From JADLEX01 sp964586775 (GTDB lineage: Bacteria; Lernaellota; Lernaellaia; JACKCT01), in assembly GCA_964586775.1 (NCBI GenBank), contig CAZPJD010000045.1, positions 1 to 22,965 of the forward strand: a DNA stretch of 22,965 nt. The letters are read 5' to 3'. Position numbers and translations under genes: made by a program. Positions 6,972-15,815 of the stretch are shown here, one piece after another (positions within the stretch are counted from its first letter, which is position 1; every line of letters starts with the position of its first letter). The notes under the pieces were generated by a model. The model was not told where the DNA came from and searched no databases. It saw nothing but the letters and a program-made list of their open reading frames with translations.

Positions 6972-8685
6972 CCGCGCATCCGCTTCCGGACGCGCATGGC
7001 CGTCCGATCGCCGCGTTTTCGCGTTCGCGCTCGCGGGGATGATCTGCGCGAAGCTCGTGCTCATGTTTCTGGGCGCGCGAAATCCACAGAACCCGCTCGA
7101 CTTCCTGCGGCCCGTCGACGACGCGTACATCTCGTATCGCTACGCCGAAAACCTCGCGCACGGTTTCGGGCTCGAATACAACCCCGGCGAGCGCGTCGAG
7201 GGCGGAACGTCCATCGCGCTCATCGCGCTGCTCGCGCCGTTTTCGCTCGTCGGCATTCGCCGGATCGACCTCGTCGCGGTCGTGCTCAGCCTACTGGCGA
7301 GCGCGGGCACCGTCACGCTCGCGGCTCGGTATCTGCGCGAACGCGCGAACGCGGCGCTCGGGCGCGCCGAGGCGTTCGTCCTCGCGTTTCTCGCGCTCTC
7401 GACGTGCGTGCTTGTGTGGGCGTGGGCGGGGATGGAGACGTCGATCTTCGCCCTCGTGTGGCTCGCTGGGGTGCTGCGCCACCTGCGCGAATCCGAGCGT
7501 GGCGACTGGCCGCTCGCAAGCGCCCTGCTCACGGTCGCGGCCGGGTTGCTGCATCCCGACGGCGTGCTGCTCGCGCCGGTCCTCGGTCTGTCCTGGCTGT
7601 TCCCGTTCACGAAAAACCGCGCGATTCGCGGCGTGACCTATGGCGCGATCGTGGTGGTGGTGTTCGGCGGTTACTGGCTCGCGCGCTGGAGCTACTTCGG
7701 CTACCCGATGCCCAACACTTTTTACGCCAAGGTGGGCTCGGGCGCGGACCTGTTCCGCGCGGGATTCACCTACGTTCGGGTCGCCGTATTCTCGACGCTC
7801 GTTCCGCTCCTCACCGCGTTTTACGCGCTGAAAACCATCAAGGACTGGCGGACTTGGCCGCGCGAAATCTGGCTCTTTCTCGGCGCGGCCACGCTCTATG
7901 TCTTCTACGTGATGAAGGTCGGTGGGGACTTCTACCCGTTCCACCGCTTCTTCCTCGCCGCCCTCGTGCTCCTCACGCTCGCGGGATGGCGGATTCGCGG
8001 GCTCGCGAAGACGACGCCCGACGCGGCGATGACCAAGCGGCGCTGGGCGCTCGTCGTCCTTGCCGTCGTCGGGCTCAACGTGTGGTCGTTCTTCTTCACG
8101 TTTCAGGGGCTCATCCACCGCGATCTGCAGCGCGTTGTGAAAAACTTCGCGGCGACCGGCGTCGCCATGCGCAGCGCCATGCCCGAGAACACGACGGTGG
8201 CGACACTGCCCATCGGCGCGCTCGGCTTTTTCTCGAAGCTGCGCATTCACGACATGATGGGGCTCGTCGATCTGCATATCGCGCGCCTGCCGCGCGACGC
8301 CACGCGCGGCGTGGTGGGCCACGAAAAATTCGATCACGCCTACACGCTCTCGAAACGGCCCGAAGCCGTCGTGGTGCTGCCGAGCCTGTATTCCGACGAC
8401 GCGGCCGGGTACGAAAAGTGGCTGAACGAAAACGCGCTGGCCCCGTCGCAGTACCGAATCTACGAGCAGGGCGCGCTGCGCGACGAGTATCGGCTCGCGA
8501 AATTGCCGGTGCGCGGAAAGCTCGTCGCCTACGGATTTCTGCGCCGGGATCTGATCGGCGCCGCCGGCTACGAAAAGTGGATCGCGATGAGCGACGCCGA
8601 CCACGACCTTGCCTTCACGACGCCGTCGCGCGCCGAGGCGCACCCCCTGCACGGCAAGTCGTTCGGCATTTGGACCTTCAAATAA
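6964..8685 (+). CDS. GT-C family membrane glycosyltransferase-like protein
   Basis: Protein of 573 residues. The first external loop after one N-terminal helix contains RPVDDAYISYRYAENLAHG and YNPGERVEGGTS (about 49-83). The Asp52-Asp53 pair at this site is the hallmark of GT-C enzymes that take sugars from polyprenyl phosphates at the outer face of the inner membrane. GMETSIF (156-162) and the following run of helices resemble the AftB/ZomB-like group of GT-C proteins. From about residue 390 a soluble extracytoplasmic domain includes GALGFFSKLRIHDMMGLVD, also typical of that group. The ATG lies inside the end of the upstream acyltransferase gene (8-bp overlap). Together with the two acyltransferases this suggests assembly and acylation of an envelope glycan or glycolipid. 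The donor sugar and acceptor are unknown. Confidence 0.8.
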   Translation: MPDRASASGRAWPSDRRVFAFALAGMICAKLVLMFLGARNPQNPLDFLRPVDDAYISYRYAENLAHGFGLEYNPGERVEGGTSIALIALLAPFSLVGIRRIDLVAVVLSLLASAGTVTLAARYLRERANAALGRAEAFVLAFLALSTCVLVWAWAGMETSIFALVWLAGVLRHLRESERGDWPLASALLTVAAGLLHPDGVLLAPVLGLSWLFPFTKNRAIRGVTYGAIVVVVFGGYWLARWSYFGYPMPNTFYAKVGSGADLFRAGFTYVRVAVFSTLVPLLTAFYALKTIKDWRTWPREIWLFLGAATLYVFYVMKVGGDFYPFHRFFLAALVLLTLAGWRIRGLAKTTPDAAMTKRRWALVVLAVVGLNVWSFFFTFQGLIHRDLQRVVKNFAATGVAMRSAMPENTTVATLPIGALGFFSKLRIHDMMGLVDLHIARLPRDATRGVVGHEKFDHAYTLSKRPEAVVVLPSLYSDDAAGYEKWLNENALAPSQYRIYEQGALRDEYRLAKLPVRGKLVAYGFLRRDLIGAAGYEKWIAMSDADHDLAFTTPSRAEAHPLHGKSFGIWTFK

Positions 8686-8686
8686 G

Positions 8687-11600
8687 TCAGCGTTTGTAGA
8701 TCTGCGAGAGCGTTTGCTTCGCGCCGATCACCGCCTCGTGCTCCGGCGGAAATTTGGCGACGAGCCGCTCGAGCAGACGCACCGCCTGTGACTGATCGCC
8801 GTTGTCCTTGAGCAACATGGCCGCCGAAGACAGCGCCCACGCGGCGTCAGGCTTGTCGGGCCACGTGTCGAAGACCGTCTCGTACTCCTTGACCGCCGAT
8901 GAAATCACCTTGCGCTGCGCGTAATGGCTCGCGAGCCCCATGTGCGCGTTGATGAGGTCCTGCTCCTTCGCAGCCTTGGACGACAGGATCGCACGAAACA
9001 CCGATTCCACGTCGCCCGCCGGGTCCTGCTGGCGGATCTGGGCGAGGTCGAAGAGCGCAACGACGGACTGCGGCGCTTCGGGAAATTTCTTCGCGATCTC
9101 GAGCAGGATGTCGGCGGCGGCCTCGTCGTCACCCCGTTCCAGTTCGTTGTGCGCCTGTCCGATGCGGGCTTGCAGAATCGTGTTCCGATCAGCCCCCGGC
9201 GCGTCCTCGATGGCCGCGTAGGCCGTGCGCGCCTCGTCGTAACGGCCGAGCCCCGACAGACACTGGCCCTTGGTGAAGTTCGCCCAGCGCCGTCTCTCGG
9301 CGTCCTTCGTTTCCGCCAGCAGCGCATCGAGTGCGGCCAGTGCTTCGTCCCACTGCTTGCGCTCGCGGTGCTTTTCGATCTTCTGCTGCAACACGTTGTC
9401 AACGGCGTTCTGATCGCCGGGGAAACGCTCGCGCAGCAGTGCGAGGTGCTCGTCGAACCCGCGCACGTCGCCCATTTCCAGGTCGGACGCGATGGCCGCC
9501 TGAATCGCCTCGCTCGCCGAGGGGTCCTTCGGCATCACATTCGCCGCGGCGAGAAACGTCTCGCGGGCCTTCGCCTCTTCACCCGACGAACGCAGCAGTT
9601 GACCGAGCCCGATATGAGCCCGGGCTCGCGCGACCGGCGCCGAAGCCTTGTCGTCGATCACCGCCTGATAGATGCCGCGCGCGTCGTCGGGCTTCTTTTT
9701 TTCAATATAGGCCTGCGCCATGAGATTGCGGATCTGAGCGCGATCCGAATCGTCCTTCGTTTCCGCCAGAGCGGTCTGATACTCCTTGATCGCATCGTCG
9801 AGCTTCCCAGCCCGTTTCGCGATCTCAGCCAGACCGAATCGCGCGTTCATCTTGGCCGAGCCCTGCGCCGTGGGATTCGCCAGCATCTGCTCGAAGTATT
9901 TGCGGGCGCTCGCCGCGTCGTTCTCGTTCAGCGCGATCTGCGCAAGGCTCTGCGTCGCCCAGACCGCCGCGAGGGATCGGGGGGCGAGTTCGAGCGAGCG
10001 TCGAAACGCCGCCTGCGCGTCTTTGGGACGGTTCGCCTGCTGGAAGATTCCGCCGAGCTCCGTGGATAACCGCGCCTTTTCCGCGGCGTCCACCTCCGCG
10101 GCGATCAGCTTGTCGAACGCCTCCTTCGCGGCCGCGACGTCGCCTTTTTCCGCGAGGATTTGCGCCGCGGCCGTGTCGGACTGACGGCGCGTTTCGGGCG
10201 ACTTCGATTCCTTGGCGAGACGCCGGAACAGCGTCAAAGATTCGTCCAGCTCTTTCGTGCGACGCAGCGATTGCGCCAGTTCCCAGGTCGCTTCCTCGCG
10301 CAGCGCCGCGTCGGCGGCCTTCGATTCGGCGAGGGCGCGAAATCCTTTGGCCGCATCGGCCGGGCGGTTCGTATCCTGATACACGCGCGCGATGGCGAGA
10401 TCGAGGCGCAACGACCTCACCGGGTCCGTCGTCGCCTTTTTCAGCTCTTCCAGAACCGCGAGCGCCTCGTCGGGGCGTCCCGCCTGCTTCAGTGCATTCG
10501 CGAGTCCGTTCTTCGCCTGTTCCGTCGCGGCCGCGTCGCCTTGGCCCGCTCGGGCGACGAGATCGCGGTAGAGCTTCACCGCGTCGTCGAATCGATTCTG
10601 TTCGGCGTAGCACTGCGCCGCGGACCCGAGCGCCCACTCGCGCGACTCGGCCGTGGCGCCCTTTTCGGCGATGGCGAGAAACGCCGCGACCGCCTCGTCG
10701 TAGCGACGCGCTTGACGCAGCGTCTCGGCCCGACCGGATACCGCCTGCGCGCGCAGGTTCTGCTCGAGCGCCGCGTCCTTGACGAGGTCGTCGTAGATGC
10801 GCAGCGCCTCGTCGAATCGGTTGTTTTGGCGATGAAGCTGGGCGAGCTGGAACGCCATGTTCGCCCGTCGTCCGGGCTCTCCCGCCGTCTCGACGACCGC
10901 TCCGAGCAGCTTCGCCGCGTCTTCGGCGCGCCCCGCCGCCGAAAGAACCTGCGCAAGCGACGCCTTCACATCGCTTTGATACGACGCGTCCGCGGGAAAC
11001 CGCTTGCCCATTTCCAAGAGCAGCTTTTCGGCATCGGCCGACCGGTCCGACTCCACGTACGCCTGAACGATTTGTTGCGCCACCTGAAACTGCGCGTTTG
11101 CGGGCAATGCGAGTTCGAGGTTTTTCTTCCATGCCGCCGCCGCGTCGTCGATGCGCCCCGCGCGCCGCGCGAGTTGCGCGAGCCCCGAGTTCGCGGCGGC
11201 CACGGCCTCGGGCCGATTCGCGTAGTCGCGCGCGATCTGATCGGCGAGACGCGCAACCCCCGCCGCGTCGCCCGCGTCCACCGCGAGCGCGATGAGCTCC
11301 GTCAACGCATTGAGCTTCGTCTCGGGTGATTTCGTCGCCTTCGAAGCCAACTCGTAGGCCCGGGCGGCGTCGTCGTGCCGGCTCTCGCTCTTGAAGGTCC
11401 ACGCAATGCCCATGCGCGCCGAGTCCGCCGTCGCGTCGTCATCGCCGTAATCGGCCACGATGGTCTCGAACGCGCCCCGCGCCTTCGCCCAATCCTGTGC
11501 GTTGGAGTACGCCTGCGCGAGCCCCGAAAGCGCCTGCTTTCGCATCGCCGGGCGATCCTTCGCCGACGTCAACGGTTCGAGCGTCCGGACCGCCAGATCC

Positions 11601-14600
11601 ACGTTTCCCGAGCGCGACAGCGACTCGCCGAGCACGAGCGACATGGCGTCCGCCGTACCCTGCATGGTCGCGCCCTTCGCCCGGACCTCGGCGATCATCG
11701 CCGTCGCCGCGTCGACCTGACCCTGCGCGACCATCACGCGCACCAGCGCCGCCCGCGCGCCCGACGCGGCGCCCACGTCGAGGGACGTTGCGGTCAGGCT
11801 CTCATATTGCCGGCGCGCCGCGTCCAGATCGCCTTTTCGTTCCAGCAATTGTCCGAGCGAGAAACGCGCCTGCGCCACCTCGGAAACACGGTCGTCGCCG
11901 GAGAATTTCTCAATGAGCGTTTCATACATCTTGATCGCGGCGTCGACGTTTCCGCCGCGGTCCTGGAGCCCCGCAAGTGCCCCCATCAACTGGGCCTGCT
12001 CGCGCGCGTCCTTCTCGTTTACAATCGACGATTCCAGCAGGGAGACCGCGTCGGGGAATTTGCCCGCGTCGGCCGTCGCGGTCGCCATCTTCTGAATCAG
12101 ATTCGCCCGTCCACCGGGCTCCGATGTGGGAATGACCACGGCCTTGTCGTACGCCGCGCGAACGGCGTCGAGGTTTCCCCGCTGCGCCTCGATATCCATG
12201 ATGCGCGAGAACGCTTGGCGCGCCGATGCGGGCGCGGACGACTCGGCGATCGCGCGGAACTCGACCAGCGCCGCGTCGAAATCACGAGCGCGGACCAGAC
12301 TCTCCGCCTTGGACAGACGCACGACCGCCAGGTCGTCCGTGCGTGTCGGAAACCGTGTGGCGATTTCCTTCGCCACGCCATCGAGATCGGCGATCCGGCC
12401 CTGGTCGGCAAAGAGCGCCTGCAACGAACGCAGCGCGCCGAGCGCCACGTCGGGCTGCGTGTTGCCAGCGACCTCCTTCCACGTCGCCTCGGCGCCGGCG
12501 ACGTCGCCCGTTTGCCGGAGATACTCGGCCAACTCGCCCTGCGTTCTCGCCGCCAGAACGGGATCGTCGGCGTATCGTTTCGCCATCAGGTCGAGCTGCT
12601 TCTTCCACTCGGCCAGATTGCGCGACTGGCGATAGACGTTGACGATGTTCAGATCGGGATTGAAGTTGAGATTCAGGTCCTGCGTCAGCTCGAAGACGCG
12701 CCGATAGTGGGCGACGGCGGTTGCGGCGTCATTCAGTTCCCACGCGATGTCGCCGAGCGTCTGCTGGATCGTCGCCTGCATGTGGGCCGAACCCTCGGAC
12801 TCGCCCAGCACCTCGTTCAGAATCGCACGCGCCTTTTCGTGTTCGCCCCGGTTGCGATACACCCCCGCGAGCATGATCGACACATTCTGGCGAGCTCCCG
12901 GGTCCTTTTGCGTCTCGCGCATCTCTTCGAGGAGCTTTGCCGCGTCGTCCAGCCGCCGCGCCGCGAGCAGGACGGTCACGCGGTCCACCGCCAGCCGCTG
13001 CGCCTGTTCGGGCATCGACTTCACGCGCGCGAGCGCCCCGTCCAGCACCTTGAGGGCATCGTCGAAGCGACCGAGCTGCGTGAGCACGGCGGACAACGAC
13101 GACGCGACACCCGCGACCTGCACGGGCTCTTTCGCGCTCTCGAGCAGGCGTTCGTAGCGCGCGATGGCGAGCTCGGGTGTCCCCCGATTCTTTTCGCCGT
13201 CGGCGATCGCGTTTTCCGCCGCGAGGATCACGTCGGTTTGGTCGGCGAAGCGCTCTTTGATGAGCGTCAACTTGGTCTGCGCGCCTTCGAGGTCGCCCAT
13301 GCTGACGAAGACCTCGATCTGCTGCGTGAGCACCTGCGCCGCGCGCTGGGGGATATCGACGTTTTGCGCGAGCACCTCATCAAGGCGCGCGATGGCCTTC
13401 GGCCCCGCCCCGTGTTCCTTCCACAGTCTCGCGAGACTGAGATTCGCATTGAAGATCGCATCGCTCGAATACTGCTTCGAGTCGACGATCTTCAGGTAAG
13501 CGGCTTCGGCCGCCTCGATGTCGCCGCGAAGGACCTCGATCTGCGCGATGCGTTCCCACGCGCGGGACGATTCGGGATAGGCGTTCCATCGTTCGGCGAA
13601 CGATCGAAACGCCGCGACGGAATCGTCGTAACGCCGCTCCTGCGCGAGCGCGTCGGCAAGGCCGAGTTCGGCCGAAAACAGGCTCGCTTTCAGTTCTGGG
13701 CGGTCCGTCGCGTCGGTCACCACGAGATCGAAGTATCTTCGCGCGTCGTCGAGCTTGTTCTGACCCAGATACAGATTCGCGAGTTGAACGCGGATGTTCG
13801 CCACGCGAAACGGATCGTGCGGATACTTCGCGAGGATGAGCTCGTACAATTGAATCGCGCGGGGGATGTCCTGCTTCGAGACGGCGTCGCCCGCGGACTG
13901 CTCCAGCCGGGTGTACGACCAATTCGTCGGATCCTTGTACCACAACCATCCGTACGCCATCGCCGACGCCACGATGACCGCGACGGCCGCCTGCGCCAAA
14001 CGATTGGTGCGCAGCGTGCGCAAAGCTCGAAGCCACAGCAGGCTGCTGGTCTTCGCGCCGCGCTCGCGGAACGCGACGAGCGCCGCCTCGTCGTAACCCT
14101 TGACCGACTTGAGGATCGCGCCTTTCAGCTCGGCGTCGACGAAATCGACGGCCTCGTGCCGTCCGCCTGAAAACTGCGCGTGCGCGAGTTTCGCGCCGCG
14201 AAAATCCACGCGCTCCAGGCGCGTGCTCGACCAGTTGCTCTTGGTCAGCGCCGATTCGCCGAAATCGCTGTCGCGAATCTGCGAGAGAAAGAAGTCGATG
14301 TCCGTTCCGTTCGCCGATCGCGCGCGCACCTCGGCGAGCTCGGCGTTGATCCAGATCGATCTTTCGAGATTCGCGCCGCCCAGCTCCGCCTTTTCCCACG
14401 ACGTTTCGACCAGATCCGCGCCGGTAAAATCCGCCTCACGAAAATCCACCCCCGCGAAACGGCTCTTCGACGCCAGCGCGTCCCGCCAGACGGACTTCGC
14501 GGCACGCACATTCTCGAATTTCGCCTCTCGCGCCTTCGTCCCGACGAAGCTCGCGTCGTCCAGCGTCGCGCCCGTCAGGTCCGCGCCATCGAGGTCGGCC

Positions 14601-14890
14601 TTTTCGAGCTTCGCACCGCTCAGGTTCGCACCGGTCAGATTCGTGCCGCGAAGGTCGGCACGCGACAGATCCGCGCCCGAAAGATCCGCGCCCGAAAAGT
14701 CGGCTTTTCGGAACCTCCCTCTCGACAGGTTCGCGCCCGCGAGGCGCGCGCCGGAAACGTCGGCACCCGCCCAGTTCGATCGCGCGAGGTCCGCGCCCGC
14801 GAGTTCGCCCGACCTGAGTTTCTCCAGAAGATTCGGCTCGATCGTCATGGCCCGCTTTCGGCCGCGCATCCGCGACCCGTTGGATTTCAC
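8687..14890 (-). CDS. Giant pentapeptide-repeat / transmembrane / TPR protein
   Basis: Protein of 2067 residues with an unusual three-part build. Residues about 30-265 are pentapeptide repeats of A(D/N)LSG type (GADLSGADLSRADLRGTNL), which fold as a right-handed beta helix. A basic stretch (LRALRTLRTNR) then precedes a single membrane helix at about 298-318, so by the positive-inside rule the pentapeptide domain is cytoplasmic and the rest extracytoplasmic. Residues about 325-2067 are almost entirely TPR-like helical pairs (for example AIQLYELILAKYPHDP), roughly fifty units. No catalytic domain or signal peptide is seen. The start is uncertain: GTG 14890 has AGG at good spacing; ATG 14869 and ATG 14848 are alternatives with weak ribosome sites, and none alters the domains. 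It is last in an operon with two GT2s and AsnB, 20 bp after the second GT2, and converges on the GT-C gene with one base between stops. A scaffold role in glycan assembly or export is inference. Confidence 0.9.
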   Translation of the reverse strand: MKSNGSRMRGRKRAMTIEPNLLEKLRSGELAGADLARSNWAGADVSGARLAGANLSRGRFRKADFSGADLSGADLSRADLRGTNLTGANLSGAKLEKADLDGADLTGATLDDASFVGTKAREAKFENVRAAKSVWRDALASKSRFAGVDFREADFTGADLVETSWEKAELGGANLERSIWINAELAEVRARSANGTDIDFFLSQIRDSDFGESALTKSNWSSTRLERVDFRGAKLAHAQFSGGRHEAVDFVDAELKGAILKSVKGYDEAALVAFRERGAKTSSLLWLRALRTLRTNRLAQAAVAVIVASAMAYGWLWYKDPTNWSYTRLEQSAGDAVSKQDIPRAIQLYELILAKYPHDPFRVANIRVQLANLYLGQNKLDDARRYFDLVVTDATDRPELKASLFSAELGLADALAQERRYDDSVAAFRSFAERWNAYPESSRAWERIAQIEVLRGDIEAAEAAYLKIVDSKQYSSDAIFNANLSLARLWKEHGAGPKAIARLDEVLAQNVDIPQRAAQVLTQQIEVFVSMGDLEGAQTKLTLIKERFADQTDVILAAENAIADGEKNRGTPELAIARYERLLESAKEPVQVAGVASSLSAVLTQLGRFDDALKVLDGALARVKSMPEQAQRLAVDRVTVLLAARRLDDAAKLLEEMRETQKDPGARQNVSIMLAGVYRNRGEHEKARAILNEVLGESEGSAHMQATIQQTLGDIAWELNDAATAVAHYRRVFELTQDLNLNFNPDLNIVNVYRQSRNLAEWKKQLDLMAKRYADDPVLAARTQGELAEYLRQTGDVAGAEATWKEVAGNTQPDVALGALRSLQALFADQGRIADLDGVAKEIATRFPTRTDDLAVVRLSKAESLVRARDFDAALVEFRAIAESSAPASARQAFSRIMDIEAQRGNLDAVRAAYDKAVVIPTSEPGGRANLIQKMATATADAGKFPDAVSLLESSIVNEKDAREQAQLMGALAGLQDRGGNVDAAIKMYETLIEKFSGDDRVSEVAQARFSLGQLLERKGDLDAARRQYESLTATSLDVGAASGARAALVRVMVAQGQVDAATAMIAEVRAKGATMQGTADAMSLVLGESLSRSGNVDLAVRTLEPLTSAKDRPAMRKQALSGLAQAYSNAQDWAKARGAFETIVADYGDDDATADSARMGIAWTFKSESRHDDAARAYELASKATKSPETKLNALTELIALAVDAGDAAGVARLADQIARDYANRPEAVAAANSGLAQLARRAGRIDDAAAAWKKNLELALPANAQFQVAQQIVQAYVESDRSADAEKLLLEMGKRFPADASYQSDVKASLAQVLSAAGRAEDAAKLLGAVVETAGEPGRRANMAFQLAQLHRQNNRFDEALRIYDDLVKDAALEQNLRAQAVSGRAETLRQARRYDEAVAAFLAIAEKGATAESREWALGSAAQCYAEQNRFDDAVKLYRDLVARAGQGDAAATEQAKNGLANALKQAGRPDEALAVLEELKKATTDPVRSLRLDLAIARVYQDTNRPADAAKGFRALAESKAADAALREEATWELAQSLRRTKELDESLTLFRRLAKESKSPETRRQSDTAAAQILAEKGDVAAAKEAFDKLIAAEVDAAEKARLSTELGGIFQQANRPKDAQAAFRRSLELAPRSLAAVWATQSLAQIALNENDAASARKYFEQMLANPTAQGSAKMNARFGLAEIAKRAGKLDDAIKEYQTALAETKDDSDRAQIRNLMAQAYIEKKKPDDARGIYQAVIDDKASAPVARARAHIGLGQLLRSSGEEAKARETFLAAANVMPKDPSASEAIQAAIASDLEMGDVRGFDEHLALLRERFPGDQNAVDNVLQQKIEKHRERKQWDEALAALDALLAETKDAERRRWANFTKGQCLSGLGRYDEARTAYAAIEDAPGADRNTILQARIGQAHNELERGDDEAAADILLEIAKKFPEAPQSVVALFDLAQIRQQDPAGDVESVFRAILSSKAAKEQDLINAHMGLASHYAQRKVISSAVKEYETVFDTWPDKPDAAWALSSAAMLLKDNGDQSQAVRLLERLVAKFPPEHEAVIGAKQTLSQIYKR
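14667..14696 (-). repeat. Perfect 15-bp tandem duplication inside the pentapeptide domain
   Basis: Two identical 15-bp units (plus strand AGATCCGCGCCCGAA) lie head to tail, each exactly five codons, encoding consecutive SGADL units. The surrounding 14,560-14,830 stretch consists of diverged copies of the same period. This is the expected footprint of repeat gain in units of one pentapeptide. Confidence 0.8.
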
Positions 14891-14910
14891 GAAGACCTGA
14901 TTTTATCGCG

Positions 14911-15801
14911 TTACGACCGCCCAAACGCAAGCGCTTCGCGTTTTCGGTTCTGACGCCACGAGGCGAAGCGGGTTCCCGCATGAAAAGGGCGAAGCGCCGC
15001 CGCGGCACGCCAATGCGCCGCCGCGGACTCGCCGTCTCCAATCCGGCCGAGCGCCTTCGCGGCCACCACGTGCAGACTCCACAGACGCAACGCCAAAGCC
15101 CGATTGCGACTCGCCCCGGCTCCCAGGGCGTCTTCCTCGATGACGGCGGCGCACGCCGGAAACATCACCGCCGGGCTTCGCCCTGTCTGTCCCGCGTGGA
15201 GGTGATAGACCGCAAGCGGTTTCGGATCGAACGCGACCAGACCGATCGCCGCGAGTCGAAGCCACAGGTCGTAGTCCTCGGCGGGCTCGAATCGGTGACG
15301 AAATCCGCCCAGGCGGGCAATGACGTCGCGCCGGACGAGCACCGACGAAGTCGGGATCACATTGTCCAGACGCAGCCGTTCCCGAATCGACCCGGCAGAG
15401 GGCGATTGGCGCGAAAACACGGTGGGGCCGCGCGACGAATCGCCCTCGATTCGCGCGTCGGCGTAGACGGCGATGAGATCGGGATTCGCATCGACGAGTC
15501 GAAGCTGGCGTTCGAGGCGATCGGGCCTCCACTCATCGTCGTCGTCCAACAGCGCGATCCACTCCCCGGTCGCCTCTTCGATCGCCGTATTTCGGGCGAG
15601 CGCCGCGCCGACGCCGTCATGGTGCACGACCCGCACCCGGTCGGCCCAAACACTCACCGCGGACGCGACCGGCGGTCCTTCGGACTCATGACAAGAAACC
15701 AACACCTCGTCGGGGAGCCGGGTCTGCGCGAAGACGCTCGCAAGCGCTCGACGCAGCAGGTCGGGTCGATTTCGCGTAGGGATGACGGCGCTAACGCGCA
15801 T
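14911..15801 (-). CDS. GT2 family glycosyltransferase
   Basis: Protein of 296 residues starting MRVSAVIPTRNRPDLLRRAL, the usual GT-A N-terminus for binding a nucleotide sugar. LLDDDDEWRPDRLE (about residues 84-97) carries the metal-binding DxD. FRHRFEPAEDYDLWLRLA contains the ED motif typical of the catalytic base region. No membrane segment is seen, so it should act in the cytoplasm or at the inner membrane surface. The ATG at 15801 is 14 bp after the asnB stop. An in-frame GTG at 15861 would add 20 residues inside asnB and is rejected because the family begins at the V-I-P-T-x-N strand. The C-terminal ~100 residues are Ala- and Arg-rich and helical (GESAAAHWRAAAALRPFHAG) and resemble a short TPR-like tail. 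Donor and acceptor are unknown. Confidence 0.88.
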   Translation of the reverse strand: MRVSAVIPTRNRPDLLRRALASVFAQTRLPDEVLVSCHESEGPPVASAVSVWADRVRVVHHDGVGAALARNTAIEEATGEWIALLDDDDEWRPDRLERQLRLVDANPDLIAVYADARIEGDSSRGPTVFSRQSPSAGSIRERLRLDNVIPTSSVLVRRDVIARLGGFRHRFEPAEDYDLWLRLAAIGLVAFDPKPLAVYHLHAGQTGRSPAVMFPACAAVIEEDALGAGASRNRALALRLWSLHVVAAKALGRIGDGESAAAHWRAAAALRPFHAGTRFASWRQNRKREALAFGRS

Positions 15802-15815
15802 CTGAATAGTGGGCG

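Noticed and set aside
4433..8685. The acyltransferase/GT-C cluster considered as ArnT-style lipid A modification.
   Set aside because: No formyltransferase, aminosugar or lipid A genes are nearby, and the GT-C motifs resemble the AftB/ZomB-like group rather than ArnT. The substrate is left open.
11375..14170. Open frame of 931 codons on the plus strand opposite the TPR gene.
   Set aside because: Low-complexity Arg-rich translation complementary to regular TPR repeats; no ribosome site or promoter. It is a composition artefact.
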